A stretch of 39,253 nucleotides of DNA from JANNYA01 sp031422315 (GCA_031422315.1 JANOQN010000055.1:1-39253); one strand, 5' to 3'; numbered from the stretch's first letter, positions 1-8,421 are shown. Notes: generated from the sequence alone by a model not told the origin. A program made the numbers and translations.

Positions 1-1
1 C

Positions 2-1687
2 ACGCGCGTCGAAGAGAAGAATGCGGCTGGCGTGGTCACCAGTACGGAAACTTACGGGTTCGATGCGAATGGAAATCGTACTTCTAAAGTTAATGGTGCA
101 GTTACGACGACGTATCTTTATGACAGGCGGAATCGGCAGCTAGGCAGTGGAACGTCGCGCTTTGAGTTGAATGATGGCGATGTCAGAACCGCGCGCATTG
201 AAGCCGGCAATCGCACTGAAATGGTCATGGAAGGCTTGAAGCTGCAAGCTGAAATCACCGGCGGCGCAACGCTTGCCAAATATCGCTGGGGCTTGCAATT
301 GATTGGTGAGAAGCGTGGGGGTTTGGTCAAGACTATTCTGCAGGATAGTCTGCGATCACCGCTGATTATTGCGGATCAAACGGGCGCGATTAGTGATCGA
401 GTGCGATATACCGCAGCTGGGGAAGTAAGGCAGCGATCAGGTTCTTCGCCAATGGCGTTTGGGTTTGGTGGGTATTTGACCAACACTGGCACCGAGGAGC
501 TTTATGCGTTTGCGCGCACTTACTCGCCTGGGATGGGGCGGTTTAATGAAAGCGATCCGCTGAGAACTTTTGATCCGATGATGGGGATGGGGCTGCATCG
601 GTATGTTTTGGGGTATGGGAATTCGATTCGCTATGTGGATCCGGATGGGCGATGGGCAGAACCGGGGCATTACTACACAACCTACATCGTCGCGCGCGAA
701 ACGGGTTCTAGCCATAAAAATGCACTTCAACTTGCACTCTATTCGCAGTTGCCTGATGAAATCGGTACCTACGATGCCATCCATCAACCGATTAGGGGCA
801 CGCTGCTACTTCCGGTGAAAATGCTCGATGGCTTTCTTGATGGCATGACCATGCAGGAACCAAACCCTGGCCGATTTCTAAATACTGAGCGTGTTCAACA
901 GGGCTTTCATGTCATCACGGGTGGAGATTCAGTAAATCAAACAGAGCTCGCGCGCAAGATTTTGCTAAATGCACCAACAAATGAATCGTCGGGCCTTGCA
1001 ATTCATGCACTCGGCGATTCGTTTGCGCATCGAACTTTAAGTGACGAAAGTGTTATGTACGAAACTGGTTTGGGTCATCTGCGGGACGGAACCAGACCCG
1101 ACACGGTTGCGGCACGGCCCAAACTCTATGGCGATTATGTTGAGACTTTGACGCGCGCGTTAGCAGCCAAAAGCGGTATGCCAATAAGTGAGGCGCGAGT
1201 TAAGCAGATTCGAGCAAGATTGCAAGGCGTGGCCGACACACACTCAAATTCTCGCCTGTCTGAAGTCAATGATATTCAACATAAAATGGTTGGCGTTATG
1301 CTATTGGAAGACAATCAGTTTGAGTCTTATGGCGACCGCTTGGCGGTAGCAATGCTGTACAAGCGGGCTGAGGATGGGGTTTTGAGGGAGCTGAAAGCGA
1401 TGGCAGCAACTATTGCGCGGACAAATCTCGAAGTCCATGAATCTGAAGATGGATCAGCGCCGGTGTTACTCACGCCTGAGAAATCGGCAGTTTCGATATT
1501 TTCCGCTCAAGGTCAAGAGCAGCAAAACGCAGAGCAATTTCTCGCATTGGCTGAGCTACAAACTCGCGGGCCTGATGCTCAGAAAGAGATCTCTGCCAGA
1601 GCTGCGGCTTTAGTTGAATCGCTTGACAGTGCATCAAGGGACTTCATCGCGACTCAACAAAAATGCGAAAGAAAGAGCTGCAAATGA
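2..1687 (+). CDS. RHS/YD-repeat protein, C-terminal part (5' truncated by window), with putative metal-dependent hydrolase tip
   Basis: The reading frame is open from base 2, so the gene starts outside the window; the first GTG at 32 is internal. The N-terminal part carries YD-repeat signatures (YGFDANGNRT, TYLYDRRNR). The core closes with the RHS hallmark around 535-652 (GRFNESDP, then YVLGYGNSIRYVDPDGR). In RHS proteins a variable toxic tip follows this point. Here the tip (about 653-1687, some 340 residues) opens with GHYYTTYIVARETG, then has LPDEIGTYD, GFHVITGG, IHALGDSFAH (1001-1030), and GLGHLRDGTRPD. This spacing of His and Asp residues resembles DUF6765-like and zinc phospholipase C/P1-nuclease-like all-helical hydrolases; that match is from memory and is inference. 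The last part is helical and ends in Cys-containing residues. The stop overlaps the next gene by ATGA. Family assignment is sure; tip activity is not. Confidence 0.85.
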   Translation, partial: TRVEEKNAAGVVTSTETYGFDANGNRTSKVNGAVTTTYLYDRRNRQLGSGTSRFELNDGDVRTARIEAGNRTEMVMEGLKLQAEITGGATLAKYRWGLQLIGEKRGGLVKTILQDSLRSPLIIADQTGAISDRVRYTAAGEVRQRSGSSPMAFGFGGYLTNTGTEELYAFARTYSPGMGRFNESDPLRTFDPMMGMGLHRYVLGYGNSIRYVDPDGRWAEPGHYYTTYIVARETGSSHKNALQLALYSQLPDEIGTYDAIHQPIRGTLLLPVKMLDGFLDGMTMQEPNPGRFLNTERVQQGFHVITGGDSVNQTELARKILLNAPTNESSGLAIHALGDSFAHRTLSDESVMYETGLGHLRDGTRPDTVAARPKLYGDYVETLTRALAAKSGMPISEARVKQIRARLQGVADTHSNSRLSEVNDIQHKMVGVMLLEDNQFESYGDRLAVAMLYKRAEDGVLRELKAMAATIARTNLEVHESEDGSAPVLLTPEKSAVSIFSAQGQEQQNAEQFLALAELQTRGPDAQKEISARAAALVESLDSASRDFIATQQKCERKSCK

Positions 1688-2496
1688 AAAAATTTAAATC
1701 GTTGATGCTATTTTCTTTCATCCTCGGCCTACAGGGCTGCCAAAAGGTTTCGACTGAAACGAAATATGATGGTTTTACCGTGACGCAATTTGCGACGCTA
1801 AGTGTTTTTGACGATGGTTCTGGTGGACTCGGCAGGCCTACATCACAGAAGCTTTGCATTGACTCTACAGATACATGTTTCTTTGGAGAACAAATTACGT
1901 TCTCTTTTCCAGATTTGCAAACACGACCATGGCTAAGTATTTGCGATGGCAGCTCGAAAAGCTGGCGTTTTTTTAACGTTACAAACTCCAACGAGTTGAA
2001 GTGCAAAACCTGCTCGATTGAAGATATTAGCTGCGTAAAAGCGCCATCAACCTCGCGATGGGTTTTAGAGAATGAGGCATTTCTTGAACTTTCTGGAAAC
2101 ACAAAGACCAATTCATCTCAAAGCCGCGTGTTCAAGTTTCAAAAGAACAGTGTCGAATTGTTCCGTACGCCAATCACTTCAGACTTTGTATTTGGTGCCG
2201 ATTTTTTTCAAATGGTCTCAGTCTTTAACAAAGGCACAGAAGTTACCTGGCTACAGTGCAGAAAAACTGATTGTGATTGGTATCGATTAGGAATCATCAG
2301 TGGAAAGCTGTCAAAAGTACCTGTTCCGTGCGGCTCAAAACATTCGTTGAGGCTGACAGCCAAGGGCAGTGCACTAAAGATTGAAACGCCCTCAGATGCC
2401 CAGAAGCATGAGATTTGTATTGATGGGAAAGGTCAGCCAGTATTTCCGTTTGCGCCACCTGATCTGCCAGTTTCAATGTTTGATGAAATAAAGTAA
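1684..2496 (+). CDS. Cys-rich lipoprotein, candidate immunity protein to the RHS tip
   Basis: The start at 1684 overlaps the RHS stop codon (ATGA), which points to translational coupling; an in-frame ATG at 1663 lies inside the RHS gene and would spoil the signal peptide. From 1684 the protein begins MKKFKSLMLFSFILGLQGC: a short basic n-region, a hydrophobic core and a lipobox ending LQGC, so lipidation is predicted at Cys19. The mature part, about 250 residues, has many cysteines, including CRKTDC and the pair in KTCSIEDISC, as expected of a disulfide-bonded periplasmic protein. I do not recognise a family. Immunity proteins normally follow RHS tips directly, and those against phospholipase effectors are often periplasmic lipoproteins, so an immunity role is the natural inference. 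It remains unproven from sequence alone. Confidence 0.75.
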   Translation: MKKFKSLMLFSFILGLQGCQKVSTETKYDGFTVTQFATLSVFDDGSGGLGRPTSQKLCIDSTDTCFFGEQITFSFPDLQTRPWLSICDGSSKSWRFFNVTNSNELKCKTCSIEDISCVKAPSTSRWVLENEAFLELSGNTKTNSSQSRVFKFQKNSVELFRTPITSDFVFGADFFQMVSVFNKGTEVTWLQCRKTDCDWYRLGIISGKLSKVPVPCGSKHSLRLTAKGSALKIETPSDAQKHEICIDGKGQPVFPFAPPDLPVSMFDEIK

Positions 2497-2514
2497 TCGG
2501 GACCGATATAAGTC

Positions 2515-3144
2515 ATGAAATTTTCGGGAATTATCCCTGTCGTTATTTCACTCCTCTCAACGCCCTTCGAATCCCACGCCAACGCCAACCTATTTTTCGA
2601 AGACGAAGTCAACGTAGTCGAAGGCGATATGTGCCGCAGCTCGCAGGTGCTGGCAGTCCACGTCGGCAGCCCGGCGCGCATTACCGTCAAATTGCAGGGC
2701 AAGGATCCGCTTGGTGTGCCTAGCGGCCCGCTGACCACCATTGTCGAAAATGAGCTTTCCGCTATCGGCGTCAGCAAAATTCTGATGGGCAATACCGATT
2801 TCGCTGATGGCAATTATGAAATGACGATCTCCGCGCAATCCGTGGCGAATACCGCGCGGGTAGATCGCGTGGTTGGCACGGTTACCCGGCGCACCAAACG
2901 GCTGGATTTGCGCAGCTTGGCGCATTCGGAAGTGCAGGGCGTCGATCTGTTTAGTGGTGGCTTTAGCACGGTGGAAACCGACGTGCCGCATATCGGGCGT
3001 GGGCCGGAGCTGGCGTTAAACCGCAGCTACAGCAGCCACGCGGGCGATCAGCTGGGGGCGTTTGGGCGCGGCATAGATACTGTTCTTTTCCACGCTGATT
3101 CCTCCGATATTCGAATGTCACGTCCTCATAAGATGGAATCGTAG
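2515..3144 (+). pseudogene. RHS protein N-terminal remnant, truncated before the YD-repeat core
   Basis: The product starts with a signal peptide (MKFSGIIPVVISLLSTPFES, then HANA). Residues about 30-110 look like the Ig/FlgD-like region found ahead of RHS cores (ADGNYEMTISAQS). The RHS entry motif follows around 2938-3072: GVDLFSGGFSTVETDVPHIG and LALNRSYSSHAGDQLGAFGRG. Intact relatives continue with a Trp and several hundred residues of YD repeats. Here the sequence switches after GRG to about 20 unrelated residues (DTVLFHADSSDIRMSRPHKM) and stops. The whole core and nearly all of any tip are missing, so this is a remnant, although it could still be translated and exported. The unrelated tail may be the last residues of a former tip, because a small membrane gene follows at once, as an immunity gene would. 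Confidence 0.7.
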
Positions 3145-3494
3145 TGGATATAATGTGGTTGATGCTGTTTGCAATAGTATGCGGAATTGCAGTTGGAATA
3201 GCGCTGTGCTTGCAGTGGATCAGCTTTATAAAAAATTATACTCGGTTGTTTAAAAACAGCGTTTTCCGATTTCTATTATTTTTCGCAACGTATCCATTAC
3301 CACTCAGTTTTTTTTATGCAGTGCTTTATTTAGTAGGCAAAACAACCGTTGTCAAAGGTTGGATAAACGCTGCTTCTTATGAAATATTTATCGCTTTGTG
3401 CGCAGTATTTTTCGTAATCATGTGGTTTAGAATTTACAGAATTTTGATAAAAGGTCTAGTTTCGATTGCGCCAAAATTAGACAAGCGACCGTAA
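3144..3494 (+). CDS. Small membrane protein, possible orphan immunity protein
   Basis: A GTG at 3144 overlaps the preceding RHS-remnant stop by one base and has GGAA five bases upstream; an in-frame ATG lies at 3153, so the start is uncertain. The protein of about 115 residues has three hydrophobic segments, near residues 5-27, 42-63 and 80-103, with basic residues between them and a basic tail (APKLDKRP). I recognise no family. It lies exactly where the immunity gene of an RHS toxin is expected, and multi-pass membrane proteins do act as immunity proteins for membrane-active toxins. The toxin itself is gone. The stretch is A+T-rich compared with the RHS remnant upstream, which fits an imported toxin/immunity module. 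Function is inferred from position only. Confidence 0.5.
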   Translation: MDIMWLMLFAIVCGIAVGIALCLQWISFIKNYTRLFKNSVFRFLLFFATYPLPLSFFYAVLYLVGKTTVVKGWINAASYEIFIALCAVFFVIMWFRIYRILIKGLVSIAPKLDKRP

Positions 3495-4100
3495 AAACAC
3501 TCATTGTCATATCCTTATCCAACTCGTTCACCAATATCATCAATAAAGGCAATTTTTTTAACCCGATTCCGTTTGGATTCGGGCTTAAACCTCACTTCCA
3601 CCTCAATCAAAATAAAATGCAGCGAAAAAAATAACCGAGTGAAGCCAAATTTCAGTCAAATCCAAGTTATCACCCAAACAGAGCCGCAGACAGTTCGCTG
3701 GCCGGGCTTTTTGTTGGTTTTTATGGCGTGGCTTTGCCAGCTAGTCATTTGGCGTTTTTTCGAAATCGCCCCAGTGCCAACCACGCAAAACACCATCCCA
3801 CGCCGCGAACCAACGCGGCGTTTTGCGTTTTGGAAATTGGGTTTGACTTACGTTTTGCTGGTGTCGCAGCAGGTAAATGGGCAATCGTTGAGATCAGAGG
3901 CGCATGTTTCGCCAAGCACTACTCACTCCGATTACGTTCAATCGCCGCCGACCACTGCTCGCTGCGCTCGCAGACCGTTGCTAAGTTCGCGCATCCTGCG
4001 CTCACTAAGCAACCCGGCCCGCGCCATCCCTGGCGCGTGCGTTCGAGCGCGCTGGAGCCAGTGGCTCCAAAGCGCGCGCTCTCACCCTTTATGGGAAGCG
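3495..4100. other. Non-coding or decayed stretch
   Basis: A long open frame crosses this stretch from 3504, but it shows no recognisable domain, is rich in Arg, Ser and Pro, and no convincing ribosome site precedes it. A GC-rich hairpin lies at 3801-3820. The part at 3940-4080 is low-complexity GC-rich sequence. I see no gene here; it is probably degraded RHS-associated DNA. Confidence 0.4.
3801..3824 (+). terminator. Possible rho-independent terminator
   Basis: A 7-bp perfect GC stem (CGCCGCG at 3801 pairing with CGCGGCG at 3814) encloses a six-base loop and is followed by TTTTGCGTTTT. It could end transcription of the RHS-remnant/membrane-protein pair, but it lies about 300 bases past the last stop codon. 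Confidence 0.35.
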
Positions 4101-4305
4101 CGAGTCAACAAAATCACCCAGCCCGACAGTGGAATTTGGAAGTTTACTTACAATGGCCTGCGCGGGCAGGTGCCGAGCGCTGAGCTGGTGATCCAGACTG
4201 AAGTGCTGAACCCGTGTGATGTGCTCACGCGGTATGAGCTGAATCGCATGGCGTGACGACTAGGCAGATCGATCCTTTAGGTAGCGTACAAACCAGTTGG
4301 AGTAC
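4101..4305 (+). pseudogene. RHS core fragment with a frameshift
   Basis: Read in one frame, 4101-4253 gives RVNKITQPDSGIWKFTYNG, and later DVLTRYELNRMA, which is RHS/YD-like. That frame meets TGA at 4254. Shifting the frame by one base from 4253 continues with VTTRQIDPLGSVQTSW, again typical of the strand motifs of RHS cores. The similarity fades near 4305 and that frame stops at 4349. This is therefore a short piece from the middle of an RHS core with a frameshift close to 4253. It may be part of the core missing from the remnant at 2515, or of a third RHS gene. It has neither a start nor a toxin tip. Confidence 0.55.
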
Positions 4306-4393
4306 CGCGCACCGCAAACGCCTTCCAATAGGCCATTACAGTTTAACTTAATGGCATCGCCCCACCCCAGCCACTTTAAATTAACTGTTAGCA

Positions 4394-5148
4394 CTACCCC
4401 CGCATCACCGTAATCACCCGCCCACTTTCAGTTTTTGCCAAGCCCGTTTGCATGCGCGCTTCCCACTCAGCCGGTTCTGCGCGCTGATCGAAAATCACTA
4501 AAAAACCATCCGGCAGATTCAACCGATTTAGATAGCGCTCGATCTGCACAAGGCCGTCTTTTTCTGGGTTTGCGCGATTCTCACGTCAGACTTTAACTTC
4601 TACTGCCATGCGCACGCTGCCATGCACGACCAGCAAATCCATGCGGCCTGAGCCTGCTGCATATTCGCGCTCAATTCGGCCGGCGCCATTGACCACGCGC
4701 TGCAAATACGCCATCAAGACTAACGTGGGTGCCGCTTCGTGGTAGGCAATGGTTTTCATCATGGCTTCGCCGTGTTCGCGCCAAAACGCGAAGAAGTTTG
4801 CCATGAATCGCTGCGGATTCATTTTGCCGTCGGCACCTTTCCAAGTGGATTGGTCAAATCGCCGCGCGCCAATTGCGAATCTTCAAGATTGACGTAAAGC
4901 GCTGCATAGCTGCCTTCGCTATTGATCGCGTCCCGCATTGCAAGCAAGCACGTTGTTTTCCCGGTTTGACGCGGCGCGTGCAACACGAAATAACGTTGCT
5001 GGTCAATCAAATCGACAATCGCATCACTATCTATTCGCACCAGCGGGTCAAGCCCATAGTGCATGTTCGATACATTCGGGCCAGCAGTATTAAAGTGTTT
5101 TCCGCGCACCCTCATGCTGAGCTGCTCGGGCTTTGACTGTTTTTGCAT
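4394..5148 (-). pseudogene. AAA-ATPase-like / PD-(D/E)XK-type protein, internally deleted and nonsense-mutated
   Basis: The N-terminal piece (5148 to 4819) begins MQKQSKPEQLSMRVRGKHFN and contains FVLHAPRQTGKTTCLLAMRD, a Walker A region typical of AAA-like ATPases with a C-terminal nuclease-like domain. The frame ends in TGA overlapping a second frame (4822 onward) that carries the family's C-terminal part: VVNGAGRIEREYAAGSGRMD, then AVEVKV, the likely PD-(D/E)XK core strand. Full relatives have several hundred residues between these parts, including Walker B, and these are missing. The C-terminal frame meets TGA at 4586-4588, where relatives have Trp (KVW), and then continues in frame to a stop at 4394 with GLVQIERYLNRLNLPDGFLV. 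So the gene shows a deletion, a frame change and a point nonsense mutation. It is not functional. Confidence 0.75.
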
Positions 5149-5377
5149 TAATAAGTTAACCTTAGCAAGCGCGAGTCAGCATTGTAGTAGGCCTTCTTAT
5201 GCCACGCGTTGCGCCAAACCTTGGCATGCGCGGGTTTTACCTCTACCTATCCAAACAACCCTGCTGATGAAGTAGTGCAACGTCATTGGTATTGAAATTC
5301 CAAAATCTTGATTGCCGCTGGAGTGTGTCTCCGGCTTCCAAGAGACAGGAACCCAAAATTTTTTCGATAAATTTTGC

Positions 5378-6568
5378 TCACCCGGCCCTCAAAGCCGTAG
5401 GAATACTCATCCGTGTCGCGCTAAACGCGGGCAGCAAGCCGCCAAAAAATCCGATGACCATGGAAAGTATTAATCCGGTTGCCACCAACTGCGCGCTAAC
5501 TTGGAAACTAAATGCAACTTGGGTGAAGCCAGCGCCGAGTGTGTTGAGGCTGTAGCCGTTGAACATCAAGTAGGCGATGAGTGCGCCTAGCACGCCGCCG
5601 ACTAGCGCGAGCAGCATGCTTTCAGCGAGCACCGAAACCATAACAGGCAAGCCACCGAACCCTATCGCGCGCAGGGTAGCTATTTCTTTGGTTCTGGTGC
5701 TGACGGCGGAGTACATGGTGTTGAGGGCTGAAAACGTTGCGCCAAAACCCATGATGATCAAGATCACCGTGGTCAAAATCCGTATGCCAAGTGTGGATTG
5801 TTCTGACTGGGCCGAATAATAAGCGCGCTCTCGCGTTAGCTCGATTTTCATGCGCGGATCGGCCATCAGAGCGCTTTTCATCGCATCAAAGCTTGCTGCG
5901 CTTTCAAGCTGTGCTATCAGCGCTGAGTAGACATTGGGACGACCAAAGCTGGTTTGTGCGGTTTCCAGATCAACCCACAGCTCGCTTTCGTGGGCATCGC
6001 CTGATTCAAACGTGCCGACGATTTTCCAATCTGCGCCCCGAAAGCGCACAGTGGAGCCGAGCGTTACGCCGGAAAACTGCGATTGCGCGGCTCGGCCGAC
6101 AATTGCCTCACGCAGGCCAGGCTTGAAGCGTTCGCCTTCAACAATCCGAACTTCTGGGCGCAGCGTGTAAGCCATTTGCTCAACGCCGCGAAGCGTTACG
6201 TTAACGCCGCCTTTGGTTTGACCTATTGGTAGCAGCTCAGTAATAACAATCAGTTCGGCCGATGCGATTGGTGTTCCTGATGCATCTTTAGCGATGCCCG
6301 GCGCTTGCTTTGCCACGTCCATATCCTGGCGGCCCAGCACGCTGTTTAGTTCGGTTTCCGAGCTGGCACGCAGCATAACGACGCGATCTTGCTTGCCGGT
6401 CGTTGATAGCGTTGCGGCCAGACCGTTGCTCATGGCCATCAGTGAGGTCAAAACTGCGACTACCCCCGCTAAGCCGACCACGATAACTAAGCTAGTGCCG
6501 ATTCGGCTGGGCAAGGTGCGCAAGTTCGCCAGAGTGATCGCTGAAATTTGATTGAGTGTGCTGAACAT
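5378..6568 (-). CDS. ABC transporter permease, MacB/FtsX type (second permease)
   Basis: This is an inner-membrane permease of the MacB/FtsX class: one N-terminal membrane segment (about residues 25-50), a periplasmic MacB-type domain of some 220 residues, and three C-terminal segments (about 270-390). The FtsX hallmark follows the second segment (TRTKEIATLRAIGF). It is the last gene of the minus-strand operon, nine bases after the first permease, and ends in IPTALRAG as is usual for the family. With the other permease, the ATPase and the membrane-fusion adaptor it should form a tripartite exporter. The substrate cannot be read from sequence; macrolides, lipoproteins, peptides and siderophores are all exported by relatives. 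Length (396) is normal. Confidence 0.88.
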   Translation of the reverse strand: MFSTLNQISAITLANLRTLPSRIGTSLVIVVGLAGVVAVLTSLMAMSNGLAATLSTTGKQDRVVMLRASSETELNSVLGRQDMDVAKQAPGIAKDASGTPIASAELIVITELLPIGQTKGGVNVTLRGVEQMAYTLRPEVRIVEGERFKPGLREAIVGRAAQSQFSGVTLGSTVRFRGADWKIVGTFESGDAHESELWVDLETAQTSFGRPNVYSALIAQLESAASFDAMKSALMADPRMKIELTRERAYYSAQSEQSTLGIRILTTVILIIMGFGATFSALNTMYSAVSTRTKEIATLRAIGFGGLPVMVSVLAESMLLALVGGVLGALIAYLMFNGYSLNTLGAGFTQVAFSFQVSAQLVATGLILSMVIGFFGGLLPAFSATRMSIPTALRAG

Positions 6569-6577
6569 AGTGTTCTC

Positions 6578-7735
6578 CTATCGACCGGCTAAGGCATCGA
6601 CGATTTTTAGCCTTCGGGCTCGCCATGCGGGCAGAACGCCCACTGCAAATGAAAGTATGACTGCTGCACAAATCGCTTGCAGCCAAAGGGTCGAACTACC
6701 TGCGTCAAGCGCAATACCTGATGCCACTGTCGCGAACTTTAAAAGTAGGACTGCGCCTACCATGCCAATCAACGCCCCAAGTACACACACGAGCAGCGCC
6801 TCCGCCAGCACCATAAACAGCACGGTAAAATCAGTGAAGCCCAGCGTTTTTAATACTGCCAATTCAGGAATTCGTTCACGCACACTTTGCGCCATGGTGT
6901 TACCGACCACCAGCAAGATGGTAAAGAACACTGCAAACAGAACGTAGTTAACCAGTAGGCCAATGTTGCCGAGCTGCTTGGCGAACCCAAGAATAAAATC
7001 CTTCTCAGATTGCGTTTTAGTTTCATCAGGAGAATTTTCAAACATGCCATCGATTGTGGCTGCGATTACAGGTGCTTGGCTGGCATCTTTGAGTTTGCTG
7101 GTAAAAATACCAGCGGCGCCACGGCCGAATTGCCGTTCTTCATCGAAGTAGCCAAAGTTAATAAACATTTGATTGGCGCGCGCGTCCCATTCGCTGTCTT
7201 TGCCTCGAAAAATTCCGGCAATTTCAAAAATCCACGATTTGTTGCCGTCTTGCGTGGGCCAAATCGTCGATTCAAGCGGTACTTGGTCACCAACCTTCCA
7301 GCCAAATTTTGCCGCAGTTTGGCTTCCGACAATCGCGCTAGCTTTTATAGATCGAAAGCGCTCTTTTTCCGCATCCGTCAAGACCCATTCGGGGAACACG
7401 GTAAAAAACCTATCCGGGTCAACTGCAAACTGCGCAAAAAAGTTCTTAGGATCCTGATAAACGCCGCCAAACCATTGCTGGTAGCTCACCGCTTCAACCC
7501 CTGGCACGCTTTCAATCTGCCGCAATTGCCGCATTGGCAGGGATTGCGTAAAGCTAACCCGCGCCTGCGTGACCAGTCTTGATGCGCCGACAAAATCCGC
7601 ACCGGCGGAAAATGCGTTGCTGACCGCTTGCAGTAAACCGAACAGCAAAAATGCGCTGACTAGGCTCAGTAGCGTTAGTACCGTGCGGGTTTTTTTGCGA
7701 AATAGATTTGCCCAAACTAGCCCCATCAGTTTCAT
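6578..7735 (-). CDS. ABC transporter permease, MacB/FtsX type (first permease)
   Basis: A membrane segment lies at residues about 20-42 (RTVLTLLSLVSAFLLFGLLQ). A periplasmic domain follows, then three C-terminal segments starting near residue 245, with the FtsX signature RERIPELAVLKTLGF. The C-terminus PAWRARRLKIVDALAGR is typical of MacB permeases. The start codon overlaps the ATPase stop (ATGA), so the two are translationally coupled. Two different permeases in one operon suggest a heterodimer rather than the MacB homodimer, since here the ATPase is a separate chain. The large periplasmic domain is expected to contact the adaptor encoded by the first gene of the operon. Substrate unknown. 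Confidence 0.88.
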   Translation of the reverse strand: MKLMGLVWANLFRKKTRTVLTLLSLVSAFLLFGLLQAVSNAFSAGADFVGASRLVTQARVSFTQSLPMRQLRQIESVPGVEAVSYQQWFGGVYQDPKNFFAQFAVDPDRFFTVFPEWVLTDAEKERFRSIKASAIVGSQTAAKFGWKVGDQVPLESTIWPTQDGNKSWIFEIAGIFRGKDSEWDARANQMFINFGYFDEERQFGRGAAGIFTSKLKDASQAPVIAATIDGMFENSPDETKTQSEKDFILGFAKQLGNIGLLVNYVLFAVFFTILLVVGNTMAQSVRERIPELAVLKTLGFTDFTVLFMVLAEALLVCVLGALIGMVGAVLLLKFATVASGIALDAGSSTLWLQAICAAVILSFAVGVLPAWRARRLKIVDALAGR

Positions 7736-8421
7736 GCGTGCATTTCCTCAACTAGCTTGCCTTTATCCAGATGCAGCTGATTTTTCGCATATTCGGCGGC
7801 TTTGGGATCGTGCGTGACCATGATGATGGTTTTGCCGTAATCTTTGTTCAAGCTTTGCAACAGCCGCAAAATTTCATCAGCGGTTTTGCGATCTAAATCG
7901 CCGGTAGGCTCGTCGCACACCAATATTTTCGGGTCTGACACGATGGCCCTTGCAATCGCGACGCGCTGCTCTTGCCCGCCGGACAGCTCTTTGGGTTTGT
8001 GATGCGCGCGATCGGCCAAACCGACTACTTCAAGTGCAATCGCGACGTTCTTTTTGCGCTGCGCTGCGCTCAAGTTGGTGAGCAGCAGTGGCAGCTCGAC
8101 GTTGCGTTCAGCGGTCAGCACCGGCATCAAGTTATAAAACTGAAACACAAAGCCGACATTGCGTGCGCGCCAGGCGGCGAGTTGATTGCTAGATAAGCGT
8201 TCAATCGGCGTGCCGTCAATGTTGATCGAGCCAGTGCTGGGTTGATCAAGCCCGCCCATCAAATTCAGCAGCGTGGTTTTGCCCGAGCCAGATGGACCCA
8301 TTAGCGCCAAAAATTCACCTTCGGCAATATCTAAATCGAGCTTGTCAAGCACTTGAATGCTTTGCTTGGCGCGCGTGTAACTCTTACTAACGCCGCGCAG
8401 TGAAATAAGGGTTTTGCTCAT
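7732..8421 (-). CDS. ABC transporter ATP-binding protein, MacB/LolD type
   Basis: This is a stand-alone nucleotide-binding subunit of 229 residues. Walker A is GPSGSGKTT, the signature is LSGGQEQRVAIARA (Gln-Glu where most relatives have Gln-Gln), and Walker B is ILVCDEPTGDLD; a switch His follows in MVTHD. The start at 8421 is chosen because AAGGA lies about eight bases upstream and the product then begins MSKTLISLRGVSKSY. A longer open frame to 8592 only translates an intergenic inverted repeat. It powers the two FtsX-type permeases downstream, and its stop overlaps the first of them. LolD, MacB-ATPase and FtsE are close relatives; the adaptor in the same operon argues for a MacB-like exporter. 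Confidence 0.92.
   Translation of the reverse strand: MSKTLISLRGVSKSYTRAKQSIQVLDKLDLDIAEGEFLALMGPSGSGKTTLLNLMGGLDQPSTGSINIDGTPIERLSSNQLAAWRARNVGFVFQFYNLMPVLTAERNVELPLLLTNLSAAQRKKNVAIALEVVGLADRAHHKPKELSGGQEQRVAIARAIVSDPKILVCDEPTGDLDRKTADEILRLLQSLNKDYGKTIIMVTHDPKAAEYAKNQLHLDKGKLVEEMHA

Noticed and set aside
437..787. A 116-codon minus-strand open frame
   Set aside because: It lies wholly antisense to the RHS core and its Arg/His/Pro-rich product is typical of a shadow frame.
3504..4256. A 250-codon open frame as a gene
   Set aside because: It has no recognisable domain over its first 200 codons, an odd composition, and no ribosome site. Only the last 50 codons resemble an RHS core, so it is better read as decayed sequence.
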